Origin: Streptomyces sp. LBL
GTDB lineage: Bacteria; Actinomycetota; Actinomycetes; Streptomycetales; Streptomycetaceae
Length of the DNA stretch: 42,576 bases
NCBI RefSeq assembly: GCF_029893585.1
Contig: NZ_JARXYX010000053.1
Span: forward strand, 1-42,576
Reading direction: 5' to 3'
The position numbers were made by a program, and so were the translations under genes. Below are positions 15,766-25,001 of this stretch, piece after piece; the first letter of the stretch is position 1, and each line of letters starts with the position of its first letter. The notes under the pieces are model-generated. The model did not search any database. It had not been told where the DNA came from and saw nothing but the letters and a program-made list of their open reading frames with translations.

Positions 15766-16404
15766 ATGACGAGCACCTTCCCCAACATCTCCATCAGCAC
15801 GGAGCGGTTGGTGCTGCGTCCCCTTGACGAGGACGACGTGCCCGCGCTGGCCGAGATGATGAACGACGAGCAGGTGGGGGCCTGGACGGACGTCCCCCAG
15901 CCGTTCACCGAGGACGCCGCCCGCACCTGGGTCACCCATCACGCGCCCGCGCAACGCGAGGCGGGCCGCGGCCTCGACCTCGCGGTCACCGAGTTCCTCA
16001 CCCAGCGGCTGGTCGGCATCGTCCAACTCGGCAGGACCAACTGGCACATCCGCTCCACCGAGCTGTCGTACGTCATCGCCCCCTGGGCCCGCGGCGAGGG
16101 CTACGCCTCCGAAGCGGCCCTGGCCACCGCCCAATGGCTGCTGGGCGACCAGAAGTTCGAGCGTATCGAGCTGCGCACGGCGGCCGACAACACCGCCTCC
16201 CAGCAGGTCGCCCAGAAGATCGGCTGCATCAGCGAGGGCGTCCTGCGCAGCGCCTGTATAGCCCACGTCCGCAGCGAGGACGGCACCTGGACCGACGTCC
16301 GTACCGACTTCATCGTGTGGAGCCTCCTCCCGGAGGACCTGGACGGAGCGGGCGAGCGACTGGCCGACTCCCGCGGCTTCACCTCCTTCTCCGACTGGAA
16401 CTGA
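15766..16404 (+). CDS. GNAT acetyltransferase, RimJ/RimL type
   Basis: A 212-residue GNAT of the RimJ/RimL (Acetyltransf_3) kind, beginning STERLVLRPLDEDDV, with the acetyl-CoA loop in YVIAPWARGEGYASEAALA and IELRTAADNTASQQVAQKIG. These proteins acetylate N-termini or small amines; the target is unknown. ATG 15766 follows ACGGAGC. A GTG at 15700 in the same frame would add 22 residues (LTYCMLAVQQ...) that do not resemble the family, so I left it out. Confidence 0.88.
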   Translation: MTSTFPNISISTERLVLRPLDEDDVPALAEMMNDEQVGAWTDVPQPFTEDAARTWVTHHAPAQREAGRGLDLAVTEFLTQRLVGIVQLGRTNWHIRSTELSYVIAPWARGEGYASEAALATAQWLLGDQKFERIELRTAADNTASQQVAQKIGCISEGVLRSACIAHVRSEDGTWTDVRTDFIVWSLLPEDLDGAGERLADSRGFTSFSDWN

Positions 16405-16510
16405 ACCAGGGGACCACGACCGGCCGACTCCACCAGGTACCCTCACGAAGCCCGCACTCCCGGGCTGCCCCTGACAACCTGCGCAAAACCCCCCTGGAGA
16501 CTGAGAGACG

Positions 16511-17728
16511 ATGGCCGACCGGGTCACGGTGATCGGCTGGGACGGCTCGCCGCTGACCGCCGCGGCACGCTCCGCCCTGGGCGCCGCCACCCTCGTGGCC
16601 GGAGCCGCCCACCACCTGGCGCTCCCCGAGGTGCCGGCCCGCGCCGAACGCATCCGGCTCGGCAGCGTCGCCCTCGTCGCCCGCCGCATCGCCGGCCACC
16701 GCGGCACCGCGGTCGTCCTCGCCGACGGCGACCCCGGCTTCTTCGGCGTCGTACGCACCCTGCACGCACCCGAGTTCGGCATCGAGGTCGAAGTCGTCCC
16801 CGCCGTCTCCTCCGTCGCCGCCGCCTTCGCCCGGGCCGGGATGCCCTGGGACGACGCACAGGTGGTCGTCGCCCACCGACGCACCCTGCGACGCGCGGTG
16901 AACGTGTGCCGCGCCCACACCAAGGTCGCCGTTCTCACCTCACCCGGCGCCGGCCCCGCCGAACTCGGCCTCCTGATGGAGGGCGTCCACCGCACCTTCG
17001 TCATCTGCGAGGAACTCGGCACCGACCACGAGCAGGTCACCGTCGTCACCTCCGACAAGGCCGCCGACCACACCTGGCGCGACCCCAACGTCGTCATCGT
17101 CATCGGCGGTCCGGCCGGCCCCGCCGGCACCGGAGAGGGCGGCTGGATCGCCGGACGCGACCCGGGCACCGGACCGCGCGGCTGGGCTCTGCCCGCCGAG
17201 GCATACGGCGGCGACCTCGGCGAGGGCGAGTCGGAACTGCTTCGCGCGGCCCAACTCGCCCGACTCGGACCACGTGTCGGAGACCTCGTCTGGGACATCG
17301 GCTGCGGCAGCGGCGCCTTCGCCGTGGAGGCCGCCCGCGCCGGCGCCGCCGTCATCGCCGTCGACCGGGATCTCCCGGCGTGCGTCCGCACCGAGGCAGC
17401 CGCACGCGGCTTCGGGATCCAGCTGCAGATCATCCGCGGCACCGCGCCGCACGTCCTGGAGAACCTGCCCGAACCGGACGTCGTCCGCGTCGGAGGCGGG
17501 GGAGCGGCCGTCGTCTCGGCGGTCGCCGACCGCCGTCCACAGCGCATCGTCACGCACGCGGGCACCCGCGACGCCGCCGAACTCGTCGGCCGTGCCCTGA
17601 CCGAGCACGGCTACCAGGTCGAGTGCGCCCTCGTCCAGTCCGTCGAACTCGACACCCAGGCCTGGACGGAGACCGAGCGAAGCGTCGCGTTCCTGCTCAG
17701 CGGCCTGCTCCCGGACCGTCCGGCGTGA
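16511..17728 (+). CDS. cobL: Precorrin-6Y C5,15-methyltransferase (decarboxylating), CbiE-CbiT fusion
   Basis: A 405-residue cobalamin enzyme that methylates precorrin-6Y at C5 and C15 and decarboxylates the C12 side chain. Residues 1-200 are the CbiE-type tetrapyrrole methylase (VTVIGWDGSPLT; GDPGFFGVVRTL; VPAVSSVAAAFARAG). Residues from about 230 are CbiT, with the SAM-binding motif VWDIGCGSGAFAVEAAR near 258-274 and VDRDLPA after it. The ATG follows GGAGACTGAGAG. It is separated by 379 bases from the BluB-CobT fusion and is the first gene of the cobalamin block. Confidence 0.93.
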   Translation: MADRVTVIGWDGSPLTAAARSALGAATLVAGAAHHLALPEVPARAERIRLGSVALVARRIAGHRGTAVVLADGDPGFFGVVRTLHAPEFGIEVEVVPAVSSVAAAFARAGMPWDDAQVVVAHRRTLRRAVNVCRAHTKVAVLTSPGAGPAELGLLMEGVHRTFVICEELGTDHEQVTVVTSDKAADHTWRDPNVVIVIGGPAGPAGTGEGGWIAGRDPGTGPRGWALPAEAYGGDLGEGESELLRAAQLARLGPRVGDLVWDIGCGSGAFAVEAARAGAAVIAVDRDLPACVRTEAAARGFGIQLQIIRGTAPHVLENLPEPDVVRVGGGGAAVVSAVADRRPQRIVTHAGTRDAAELVGRALTEHGYQVECALVQSVELDTQAWTETERSVAFLLSGLLPDRPA

Positions 17729-18107
17729 ACTCCCGTTCCGTCCCGGATCCTGTCCCCGTGATCCTGTTGTCGTACCGCGCGCGGTAGGCTGGCCGATCGT
17801 TGTACCGCACTCGGGCACCCGGCGCTTCGTAGGCCAATGTCCGGAAAACGCACCCGTTTTGGGGTGGGTGTGGTATGGCAGAACCGGAGGACGCGCAACG
17901 TGGCGCAGTCCACAGCGGGCCGTCGCGGATCAAGCTGTCGCGACGGGGCAACGGCCGCGACAATGCCAGTTAATGGCTTTGTCGTCTTTTGGCGACTGGT
18001 CGTTCGTGCCGCTGGGTACGCACGCTCGTTCTTCACTGCGGGGCGGTCGGTGCGCCGTTCCGGGTGAGCCGGCCGTAGAAGCACTAACCGATGGGCGAGG
18101 GGTACGC
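17729..18107 (+). other. Gene-free 379-base upstream region of bluB-cobT
   Basis: This is the leader of the large fusion gene. It holds a perfect 8-bp hairpin (CCGTCGCG 17920-17927, CGCGACGG 17939-17946) and a small AAAACG-CACC-CGTTTT hairpin at 17845-17860. I looked for the conserved B12 box and core of the cobalamin riboswitch and did not find them. Base composition is less GC-rich than the neighbours. A 76-codon frame at 17837-18067 is not recognised and is not called. Confidence 0.5.
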
Positions 18108-21100
18108 ATGACCGACACCGGCCAGGTTCCGGGCGAGGCGCTGCCGGAGAACGCAGGCATGGTGGATCAGCCGGGCGCCCCCGCGCACGGTGCGTACACC
18201 TACCTCTCCGAGACCACCGCCGAGGACGAAGACCTGTTGCTGCTGCCGGGCGCCCAGGGCGCATGGGGCAACGAGGTCCCGCCGCCCGTACCGGAACCCG
18301 TCGTCGAGGCCGTGCACGAGCCGGGCCCGCACGAGATCTCGGGCCGCGACAGTGGCTCCGTCGACCTCAGCGCCGTCCGCTTCCCCGCCTCCGCATCGGT
18401 ACCGCCCACCATGCCCACCCCGCCCCGCCGCCCCCTCCACCTCGGCCCGCCCATCCCCGACACCTCCGCGAGCCCGGTCCGCTCGCTGGCCGACCGCGGC
18501 GCCGTCGGCGCTCCCGTACGGCAGCCCGGCCCGCCCGCGAGGGACCCCGAATACCTCGACGTTCCGCAACCTCGGGAGATGCCCGCGCAGGCCGCGACGC
18601 CGTGGGGCGTGCCGACGGCGGTTCAGGGTGCGGTGCAGGCCGGGGTTCCGGGTGCGGTACAGGCGCCGGTGCACGCGGAGGCCGCGGCTGCCGAAACGGT
18701 TGTTCCGGTGGAGCATCAGTCGGTGGAGCATCAGTCGGCCGAGCCGACGGATGCCGCATCGCAGGCCGCGGAAGCGGGAGATGCCGCCCAGGCCGCCGTG
18801 GCCCGCCTCACGAGAGAGACGGTCGCCCCCACGGCTCCGCAGGCCGCGGAGGCGGGAGAGACACTGCCGCCCGCGGAGCCCGGTGTGGGGCCGCAGGCAC
18901 CGCCGCAGTTCACGCAGGCGCGGCTCGCGGTACCGGGCCAGGAGACGGGGCTCGACGCGCAGGCTCCGCTGGGGGGCGAGGCGTCGTTCGGCGACGCGCC
19001 CGAGTCGAGTGCCCAGGCGACGCAAGTCTGGGATGCCGGTGAGGCGGTGGAGGCCGCCTACGCTCCGGATGACCTCGGGGAGCCGGCAGCGGGCGCCCAT
19101 GCCCCGGGTGCTGGGGAGCTCCCCAATGCTGCGCACGCTTCCGATGCCGGGCATCTCGCGGAGGGCGCTCATGCGCCGGAGGCTGCCGGCCAGTTGCCGG
19201 AGGGTGCTCACGTGCCGGATGCGGGTCAGTTGCCCGAGGGTGCTCATGTGCCGGATGCCGGCCAGTGGTCGGAAGGTGGCCGGACTTCGGAAGGGGAGCA
19301 GGTCCGGGAGGGCGGCCAGGCCACGGAAGCCGAGCAGGCTACGGAAGCCGAGCAGGTTTCGGGAACGGTGCCGGTTTCTGACGGTGACCAGAACCTGGCG
19401 GCGGCCGAGCCCGAGGCGGATGCTGCCCCCGCTTCGGACGTCGAGCACAGTGTGGTGTCGGACGTGAGCGACGGTCAGACGTCGCCCGGCGCTGAGGCCG
19501 ACGCGGACACCGGTGATGTCTCGGCAACGGCCACCGAGCCGGACGCCGCCCAGGACGAGGCAGGTGCGGTGGACCCGGGTGCCGGTGACGGAGCGGCTGA
19601 TGCCGTGGGCCCGGACACCGGTGCAGGCGCGCATGGCGTCGTCGGTCCGGACGCCGGTGAGATCGCGGAAGGCGGCGTAGACGTCGTCGTGGCACCGGAC
19701 GCCGGTCAGCCGGCAGAAGGCGCCCCGGCCCAGGGTGCCGGACAAGCCGCCGAGAGCGCGCTCGTCACCGAGCCGGCATCCGCGGTCACCGAGCCGGCAT
19801 CCGCGGTCACCGAGCCCGCGGTCACCGAGCCCGCACCCGCAGCGGCCAGTGACCCCGTTTCCGCAGCCGACCCCTCCGGTATCGCTCCGGCGTCCGAGTC
19901 GGGTGCCCCCGAGTCCGGAACCCCCGGCGACGGCTCAGACGTGAACGCCGTACAGCTCCTCGAAGCGGACGCTACGCAGTCGCCGGTCACCGACTCCGCC
20001 GCCCCGGCCACCCACCCCACCCCGGACGCCGGTTCCTCCCCGGCCGCCGAACCGATCCCGGCAGCCACCCCCGCCCCGGACCCCGCAGGCCCCCCGGACC
20101 CCGGCCCGGCCCCCGAGGCCCCCGTCGCCACTGACACACCGCCGTTCCCCGCAGCCGTGCTGCCCTCGGCCGCGCCGGACGCCGAGCCCGGCGCCCAGTG
20201 CGCGGACGCCACCGCCGCCCTCCTCCCGGAGACCGAAGACGCCGCCGCGGTGATCCCCGGCCCGTTCCCGCAGCAGGCGATGCCCGAATACGCCGTACCG
20301 GACCACGGCCAGGCACCCACCACTCCGGACGCCCAGCCGGCCCAGGGCCCGCAGCTCGCCCCGGCCCCGGCCCCGGCCCTGTCCCTCGTCCAGGACACGG
20401 AACCCACGCCGAACGCCGACCCGGCCACCACGCCCGCCGTGGACGCGCCCCGGCCCGCGGACACCCCGGAGTACGCCTCCGCAGCACAGCCCGAGGACGC
20501 GCTCACGCCCGCCGCTCCCGGCCCGGCCGTCGAGCCTCAACCCGACCAGTCCCTGGGCCAGTTCGTTCCGGTGGCGGGCCCGGTGCCGACCACTGCGCAC
20601 CTCCTGCCGACACCCCCGCACGCCGTGCCCCTCCCCCCGGAGGGCCAGTCGGCCCCGGAACCCGGCGTCGCGCTCCCGGCCCCCCGGGACGCCGACCCCG
20701 AACTCGTGCAGCACGCGGAGGACCTGGACACCCGTGCCGCCGACCAGGAAGACCCGGGAGGCCCGCGAGACGGGCGAGACCCGCAGGACCCGGAAGAAGA
20801 GAGCACGGCCGCAGTGGAAGACGTACGGCGGTCCACCGGCCCGGCCGCGCCCGCCTACAACGACGCCGAGCGTGAGGCGGTCCTCAAGGTCATGCGCGAA
20901 CGCAGAGACATCCGCAACGGATTCCGCAGCGACCCCCTCCCGCACGAGGTGCTGCTCCGTGTCCTGGAGGCGGCCCACACCGCGCCCTCCGTGGGCCACT
21001 CGCAGCCGTGGGACTTCGTCGTCATCCGGTCCGCCGACACCCGGGGCGCCATGCACGAACTGGCCACCCGCCAGCGCGACGCGTACGCCAAGTCCCTCCC

Positions 21101-22571
21101 CAAGGGCCGGGCGAAGCAGTTCAAGGAACTGAAGATCGAGGCGATCCTCGACACCCCGGTGAACATCGTCGTCACCGCCGACCCGACCCGCGGCGGCCGG
21201 CACACCCTCGGCCGGCACACCCAGCCGCAGATGGCCCCGTACTCCGCCGCCCTCGCGGTCGAGAACCTCTGGCTCGCCGCCCGGGCCGAGGGCCTCGGCG
21301 TCGGCTGGGTCAGCTTCTTCGACGAGCGCGAGATGGTCCGCGCCCTCGGCCTGCCCGAGCACCTCGAAGTGATCGCCTACCTGTGCGTCGGATACGTCGA
21401 CGAGTTCCCGGACGAGCCCGAGCTGATGCAGGCGGGCTGGTCCAAGCGGCGCCCGCTGTCCTGGGTCGTCCACGAGGAGACGTACGGCCGTCGCGCACTG
21501 CCCGGAGAGGAACCCCACGACCTGCTTGCCGAGACCGTCGTCCAGATCCGCCCGCTCGACGCCAAGGCGCTGGGCGAGGCGTGGGAACGCCAGAAGCGCA
21601 TGACCAAGCCGGCCGGGGCGCTCGGCATGCTGGAGATCATCTCCGCTCAGCTGTCCGGCCTGTCCCGGCAGTGCCCGCCGCCGATCCCGGAGCCCGCGGC
21701 CGTCGCGATCTTCGCGGGCGACCACGGTGTGCACGCGCAGGGGGTCACCCCCTGGCCGCAGGAGGTGACGGCGCAGATGGTCGCCAACTTCCTCGGCGGC
21801 GGAGCCGTCTGCAACGCCTTCGCCGCCCAGGTGGGCGCCGAGGTGTGCGTCGTCGACGTCGGTGTCGCGAGCGACCTCCCGGCGACCCCCGGCCTGCTGC
21901 CCCGCAAGATCCGCGCGGGCACGTCCGACATGACCACCGGCCCCGCCATGACCCGCGAGGAGGCCAAGCAGGCCATCGAGGTCGGCATCGAGACCGCCCG
22001 CGACCTGGTGGCGGCCGGCAACAAGGCCCTGCTCACCGGTGAGATGGGCATCGCGAACACCACGGCGTCCGCAGCGCTCATCTCGGTCTTCACCGGCGCT
22101 GACCCGGCCGAGGTGACCGGCCGTGGCACCGGCATCAACGACGAGACCCTGGCCCGCAAGACCGAGGTCGTCCGCCGCGCCCTCGACGTCCACCAGCCGG
22201 ACCCGGCCGACCCCATCGGCGTCCTCGCGGCCGTCGGCGGCTTCGAACACGCCGCGATGGTCGGCCTCCTCCTCGGTGGCGCCTCCCTGCGTACGCCGGT
22301 GATCCTGGACGGCGTCAGCGCCGGCGCCGCCGCTCTGGTCGCCCGGGCCATCGCCCCCGAGGTCCTCGCGGCCTGCATCGCAGGCCACCGCAGCGCCGAA
22401 CCCGGCCACGTCGCCGCCCTCAACAAACTGGGCCTACGCCCCTTGGTCGACCTCGATCTCCGCCTGGGCGAGGGCACCGGCGCCCTCCTGGCCCTGCCCC
22501 TGGTCCAGAGCACGGCGAGAGCGATGCACGAGGTGGCGACGTTCGACTCGGCGGGTGTCACTGAGAAGTAG
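18108..22571 (+). CDS. cobT: BluB-CobT fusion with a ~900-residue low-complexity N-terminus
   Basis: A 1,487-residue protein in three parts. Residues 1-915 are Ala/Pro/Glu/Val-rich and surely disordered, with local repeats such as EGAHVPDAGQLPEGAHVPDA and TEPASAVTEPASAVTEPA. From Tyr917 comes a BluB-type flavin domain (RRDIRNGFRSDPLP; APSVGHSQPWDFVVI; VENLWLAARAEGLGVGWVSFF), which makes 5,6-dimethylbenzimidazole from FMN. From about 1150 comes CobT, nicotinate-nucleotide:DMB phosphoribosyltransferase (GVTPWPQEVT; GEMGIANTTASAA; DGVSAGAAALVARA; LRLGEGTGALLALPL, with the catalytic Glu at 1455). So one chain both makes and activates the B12 lower ligand. ATG 18108 follows GAGGGG at a 5-base spacing. 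Confidence 0.92.
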   Translation: MTDTGQVPGEALPENAGMVDQPGAPAHGAYTYLSETTAEDEDLLLLPGAQGAWGNEVPPPVPEPVVEAVHEPGPHEISGRDSGSVDLSAVRFPASASVPPTMPTPPRRPLHLGPPIPDTSASPVRSLADRGAVGAPVRQPGPPARDPEYLDVPQPREMPAQAATPWGVPTAVQGAVQAGVPGAVQAPVHAEAAAAETVVPVEHQSVEHQSAEPTDAASQAAEAGDAAQAAVARLTRETVAPTAPQAAEAGETLPPAEPGVGPQAPPQFTQARLAVPGQETGLDAQAPLGGEASFGDAPESSAQATQVWDAGEAVEAAYAPDDLGEPAAGAHAPGAGELPNAAHASDAGHLAEGAHAPEAAGQLPEGAHVPDAGQLPEGAHVPDAGQWSEGGRTSEGEQVREGGQATEAEQATEAEQVSGTVPVSDGDQNLAAAEPEADAAPASDVEHSVVSDVSDGQTSPGAEADADTGDVSATATEPDAAQDEAGAVDPGAGDGAADAVGPDTGAGAHGVVGPDAGEIAEGGVDVVVAPDAGQPAEGAPAQGAGQAAESALVTEPASAVTEPASAVTEPAVTEPAPAAASDPVSAADPSGIAPASESGAPESGTPGDGSDVNAVQLLEADATQSPVTDSAAPATHPTPDAGSSPAAEPIPAATPAPDPAGPPDPGPAPEAPVATDTPPFPAAVLPSAAPDAEPGAQCADATAALLPETEDAAAVIPGPFPQQAMPEYAVPDHGQAPTTPDAQPAQGPQLAPAPAPALSLVQDTEPTPNADPATTPAVDAPRPADTPEYASAAQPEDALTPAAPGPAVEPQPDQSLGQFVPVAGPVPTTAHLLPTPPHAVPLPPEGQSAPEPGVALPAPRDADPELVQHAEDLDTRAADQEDPGGPRDGRDPQDPEEESTAAVEDVRRSTGPAAPAYNDAEREAVLKVMRERRDIRNGFRSDPLPHEVLLRVLEAAHTAPSVGHSQPWDFVVIRSADTRGAMHELATRQRDAYAKSLPKGRAKQFKELKIEAILDTPVNIVVTADPTRGGRHTLGRHTQPQMAPYSAALAVENLWLAARAEGLGVGWVSFFDEREMVRALGLPEHLEVIAYLCVGYVDEFPDEPELMQAGWSKRRPLSWVVHEETYGRRALPGEEPHDLLAETVVQIRPLDAKALGEAWERQKRMTKPAGALGMLEIISAQLSGLSRQCPPPIPEPAAVAIFAGDHGVHAQGVTPWPQEVTAQMVANFLGGGAVCNAFAAQVGAEVCVVDVGVASDLPATPGLLPRKIRAGTSDMTTGPAMTREEAKQAIEVGIETARDLVAAGNKALLTGEMGIANTTASAALISVFTGADPAEVTGRGTGINDETLARKTEVVRRALDVHQPDPADPIGVLAAVGGFEHAAMVGLLLGGASLRTPVILDGVSAGAAALVARAIAPEVLAACIAGHRSAEPGHVAALNKLGLRPLVDLDLRLGEGTGALLALPLVQSTARAMHEVATFDSAGVTEK

Positions 22572-22580
22572 GCCGGTGCC

Positions 22581-22620
22581 GGGGGTGGCCCGGGCACGCG
22601 TTCCCGCGTGCCCCCACCCC
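22581..22620 (+). terminator. Terminator after bluB-cobT
   Basis: GGGCACGCG-TTCC-CGCGTGCCC (22592-22613) is a perfect 9-bp stem with a tetraloop, flanked by GGGGGTGG (22581-22588) and CCACCCC (22614-22620) that lengthen it. Confidence 0.75.
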
Positions 22621-22712
22621 GCCGTACGCTGAACCCGCAGTTTGAAATCCGCACGTCAGGGCCGCTCCGGAGCCGCAGCGCCCAGTCACGCCTGTACGAG
22701 GAGCCGTACCTC

Positions 22713-23945
22713 ATGGCCGAACATCCCGCCTACCCCGTAGGCCTCCGCCTCACCGGCCGCCGAGTCGTCGTCCTCGGCGGTGGCCAGGTGGCCCAGCGGC
22801 GTCTCCCGGCCCTGATCGCGGCAGGTGCGGACGTCCTCCTCGTGTCCCCCGAGGCGACCCCCTCCGTCGAGGCGATGGCGGACGCGGGCGAGATCACCTG
22901 GCGCCGGCGCCCCTACGCCGCAGGCGACCTCGCCGACGCCTGGTACGCCCTGATCGCCACCAGCGACCCGGAGGCGAACACCCGGGCCTCCGCCGAGGCG
23001 GCGGCACACCGCGTCTGGTGCGTCCGCTCCGACGACGCCGACGCCGCGACGGCCTGGACCCCGGCCACCGGCACCAGCGAGGGCGTCACGGTGGCCGTCC
23101 TCACCACCAGCGCGCGCGGCCGCGACCCCCGCCACACCGCCGCCATCCGCGACGCGGTCGTCGAGGGACTGCGCGACGGCACCCTGGTCGCCCCCCACCA
23201 CCGCACCCGCACCACCGGCGTCGCCCTGGTCGGCGGCGGACCCGGCGACCCGGACCTGATCACGGTCCGCGGCCGCCGCCTCCTCGCCGAGGCGGACGTC
23301 GTCATCGCCGACCGCCTCGGCCCGCGCGACCTCCTCGCCGAACTCCCCCCGCACGTCGAGGTGATCGACGCGGCGAAGATCCCGTACGGCCGTTTCATGG
23401 CCCAGGAGGCCATCAACAACGCGCTGATCGAACACGCCAAGCAGGGCAAGTCGGTCGTACGGCTGAAGGGCGGCGACCCTTACGTCTTCGGCCGGGGCAT
23501 GGAGGAACTCCAGGCGCTCGCCGAGGCCGGGATCTCCTGCACCGTCGTCCCCGGCATCTCCAGCTCGATCTCGGTCCCGGGCGCGGCCGGTATCCCGGTC
23601 ACCCACCGCGGGGTGGCCCACGAGTTCACGGTGGTCAGCGGCCACGTCGCCCCGGACGACGAGCGCTCCCTCGTCGACTGGCCGTCCCTCGCGAAGCTGA
23701 CCGGCACCCTCGTGATCCTCATGGGCGTCGACAAGATCGGCCGGATCGCCGAGACCCTGATCGCGCACGGCAAGTCCCCGGACACCCCCGTCGCCCTCGT
23801 CCAGGAGGGCACGACGGCCGCGCAACGCCGGGTCGACGCCACGCTCGCGACGGTCGCCGAGGTCGTACGGGCCGAGGACGTGAAGCCGCCGGCCGTCATC
23901 GTCGTCGGCGAGGTCGTGACGGTGGGCCCGCCGACATTGGCGTGA
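22713..23945 (+). CDS. cysG: Siroheme synthase-like: precorrin-2 dehydrogenase fused to uroporphyrinogen-III C-methyltransferase
   Basis: A 410-residue protein. Residues ~8-160 form the NAD-binding precorrin-2 dehydrogenase/ferrochelatase-like domain (RRVVVLGGGQVAQRRLPAL; TSARGRDPRHTAAIRDAV). Residues ~168-405 form the SUMT methylase (ALVGGGPGDPDLITVRGRRLL; VVRLKGGDPYVFGRG; PGISSSISVPGAAGIPVTHRG). It makes precorrin-2 and perhaps siroheme, the branch point feeding both B12 and sulfite reductase. ATG 22713 follows CGAGGAGCC. The canonical CysG is longer, with a CysG dimerisation region that is shortened here. It follows bluB-cobT across a terminator, so it is probably transcribed separately. 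Confidence 0.93.
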   Translation: MAEHPAYPVGLRLTGRRVVVLGGGQVAQRRLPALIAAGADVLLVSPEATPSVEAMADAGEITWRRRPYAAGDLADAWYALIATSDPEANTRASAEAAAHRVWCVRSDDADAATAWTPATGTSEGVTVAVLTTSARGRDPRHTAAIRDAVVEGLRDGTLVAPHHRTRTTGVALVGGGPGDPDLITVRGRRLLAEADVVIADRLGPRDLLAELPPHVEVIDAAKIPYGRFMAQEAINNALIEHAKQGKSVVRLKGGDPYVFGRGMEELQALAEAGISCTVVPGISSSISVPGAAGIPVTHRGVAHEFTVVSGHVAPDDERSLVDWPSLAKLTGTLVILMGVDKIGRIAETLIAHGKSPDTPVALVQEGTTAAQRRVDATLATVAEVVRAEDVKPPAVIVVGEVVTVGPPTLA

Positions 23946-23991
23946 TGACGCGGACATTGGCGTGATCACGCGAATATCCGCGTGATCACGC
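23940..23991 (+). promoter_or_regulatory. Three 20-bp-phased palindromes after cysG (operator array or terminator)
   Basis: GCGTGATCACGC, a perfect 12-bp palindrome, occurs at 23960-23971 and 23980-23991, and a one-mismatch copy (GCGTGATGACGC) at 23940-23951. The spacing is exactly 20 bp. The first copy contains the cysG stop codon. Copies two and three also fold into one 13-bp RNA hairpin with a 6-base loop (AATATC), so termination is the simplest role; the exact phasing of three palindromes also suits a dimeric DNA-binding protein acting on the next gene, whose start is 68 bases downstream. Confidence 0.6.
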
Positions 23992-24058
23992 GTAACCCGG
24001 GGTAACACACCCGTTCCCAGCCGTTGGCACCGCTCCCAGGACAAGGCAGTATCACCCT

Positions 24059-24877
24059 GTGGCCGATCTCATCACCGTCGAGGATCCCGACGACCCGCGT
24101 CTGCGCGACTACACGGGCCTGACCGACGTCGAACTGCGTCGCAAGCGCGAGCCGGCCGAGGGCCTGTTCATCGCCGAGGGCGAGAAGGTCATCCGGCGGG
24201 CCAAGGACGCCGGGTACGAGATGCGTTCGATGCTGCTGTCCGCGAAGTGGGTCGACGTCATGCGGGACGTCATCGACGAACTCCCTGCCCCGGTGTACGC
24301 GGTCAGCCCGGAGCTCGCCGAACAGGTCACCGGCTACCACGTGCACCGGGGCGCGCTCGCCTCCATGCAGCGCAAGCCACTGCCCACGGCGGCCGACCTC
24401 CTCCACAGCGCCCGCCGGGTCGTCGTCATGGAGTCGGTCAACGACCACACCAACATCGGCGCGATTTTCCGCTCGGCCGCCGCCCTCGGCATGGACGCGG
24501 TCCTGCTCTCCCCGGACTGCGCCGACCCCCTCTACCGCCGCAGCGTCAAGGTCTCGATGGGCGCGGTCTTCTCCGTCCCGTACGCCCGTCTCGACACCTG
24601 GCCCAAGGGCCTGGAGTCGGTACGCGAGGCGGGCTTCACGCTGCTCGCCCTCACCCCGGACGCCAAGGCCAGGACCCTCGACGAGGCCGCCCCGCACAAG
24701 ATGGACCGGGTGGCGCTGATGCTCGGCGCCGAGGGCGACGGCCTGTCCACCCAGGCCCTCGTCGCCGCCGACGAATGGGTCCGCATCCCCATGGCCCACG
24801 GCGTCGACTCCCTCAACGTGGGCGCGGCGGCGGCGGTCGCCTTCTACGCGGTGGCCACGGGCCGCCCCGAACTCTGA
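24059..24877 (+). CDS. SpoU/TrmH-family RNA 2'-O-methyltransferase
   Basis: A 272-residue SPOUT methyltransferase with an N-terminal substrate-binding domain (GLFIAEGEKVIRRAKDAG) and the three SpoU motifs: NDHTNIGAIFRSAAALG, LMLGAEGDGLS and IPMAHGVDSLNVGAAAAVA. It methylates a ribose in rRNA or tRNA; the site is unknown. GTG 24059 has at best a weak ribosome site (AAGGCAG), so a leaderless transcript is possible. Confidence 0.9.
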   Translation: MADLITVEDPDDPRLRDYTGLTDVELRRKREPAEGLFIAEGEKVIRRAKDAGYEMRSMLLSAKWVDVMRDVIDELPAPVYAVSPELAEQVTGYHVHRGALASMQRKPLPTAADLLHSARRVVVMESVNDHTNIGAIFRSAAALGMDAVLLSPDCADPLYRRSVKVSMGAVFSVPYARLDTWPKGLESVREAGFTLLALTPDAKARTLDEAAPHKMDRVALMLGAEGDGLSTQALVAADEWVRIPMAHGVDSLNVGAAAAVAFYAVATGRPEL

Positions 24878-24932
24878 GGCACGCTCGCAAGGGCGCCCCG
24901 GCCGCCGCGGCGCGGCATCGACTCGTACCGCT

Positions 24933-24976
24933 CGGACCGCAGCCGCACCTTGTTCGGACAGCAGCCGCACCTTGCT
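24933..24976 (+). repeat. 22-bp tandem duplication
   Basis: Two 22-bp units starting CGGACCGCAGCCGCACCTTG and CGGACAGCAGCCGCACCTTG abut at 24933-24954 and 24955-24976 with two differences. A separate pair (GACGGTGATTCAGTGG at 24993 and GACGGTGAATCAGCGG at 25019) spans the stop codon of the kinase gene. Confidence 0.8.
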
Positions 24977-25001
24977 CAGCGGCTGACCCGCCGACGGTGA
25001 T

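Noticed and set aside
17837..18067. 76-codon frame upstream of bluB-cobT
   Set aside because: No ribosome site, no recognisable domain and no clear codon bias.
17729..18107. Cobalamin riboswitch before bluB-cobT
   Set aside because: No B12 box or conserved core sequence could be found; only small hairpins.
19935..22409. Long minus-strand frame of 824 codons
   Set aside because: An antisense shadow of the bluB-cobT gene produced by its GC-rich third positions; no recognisable domain.
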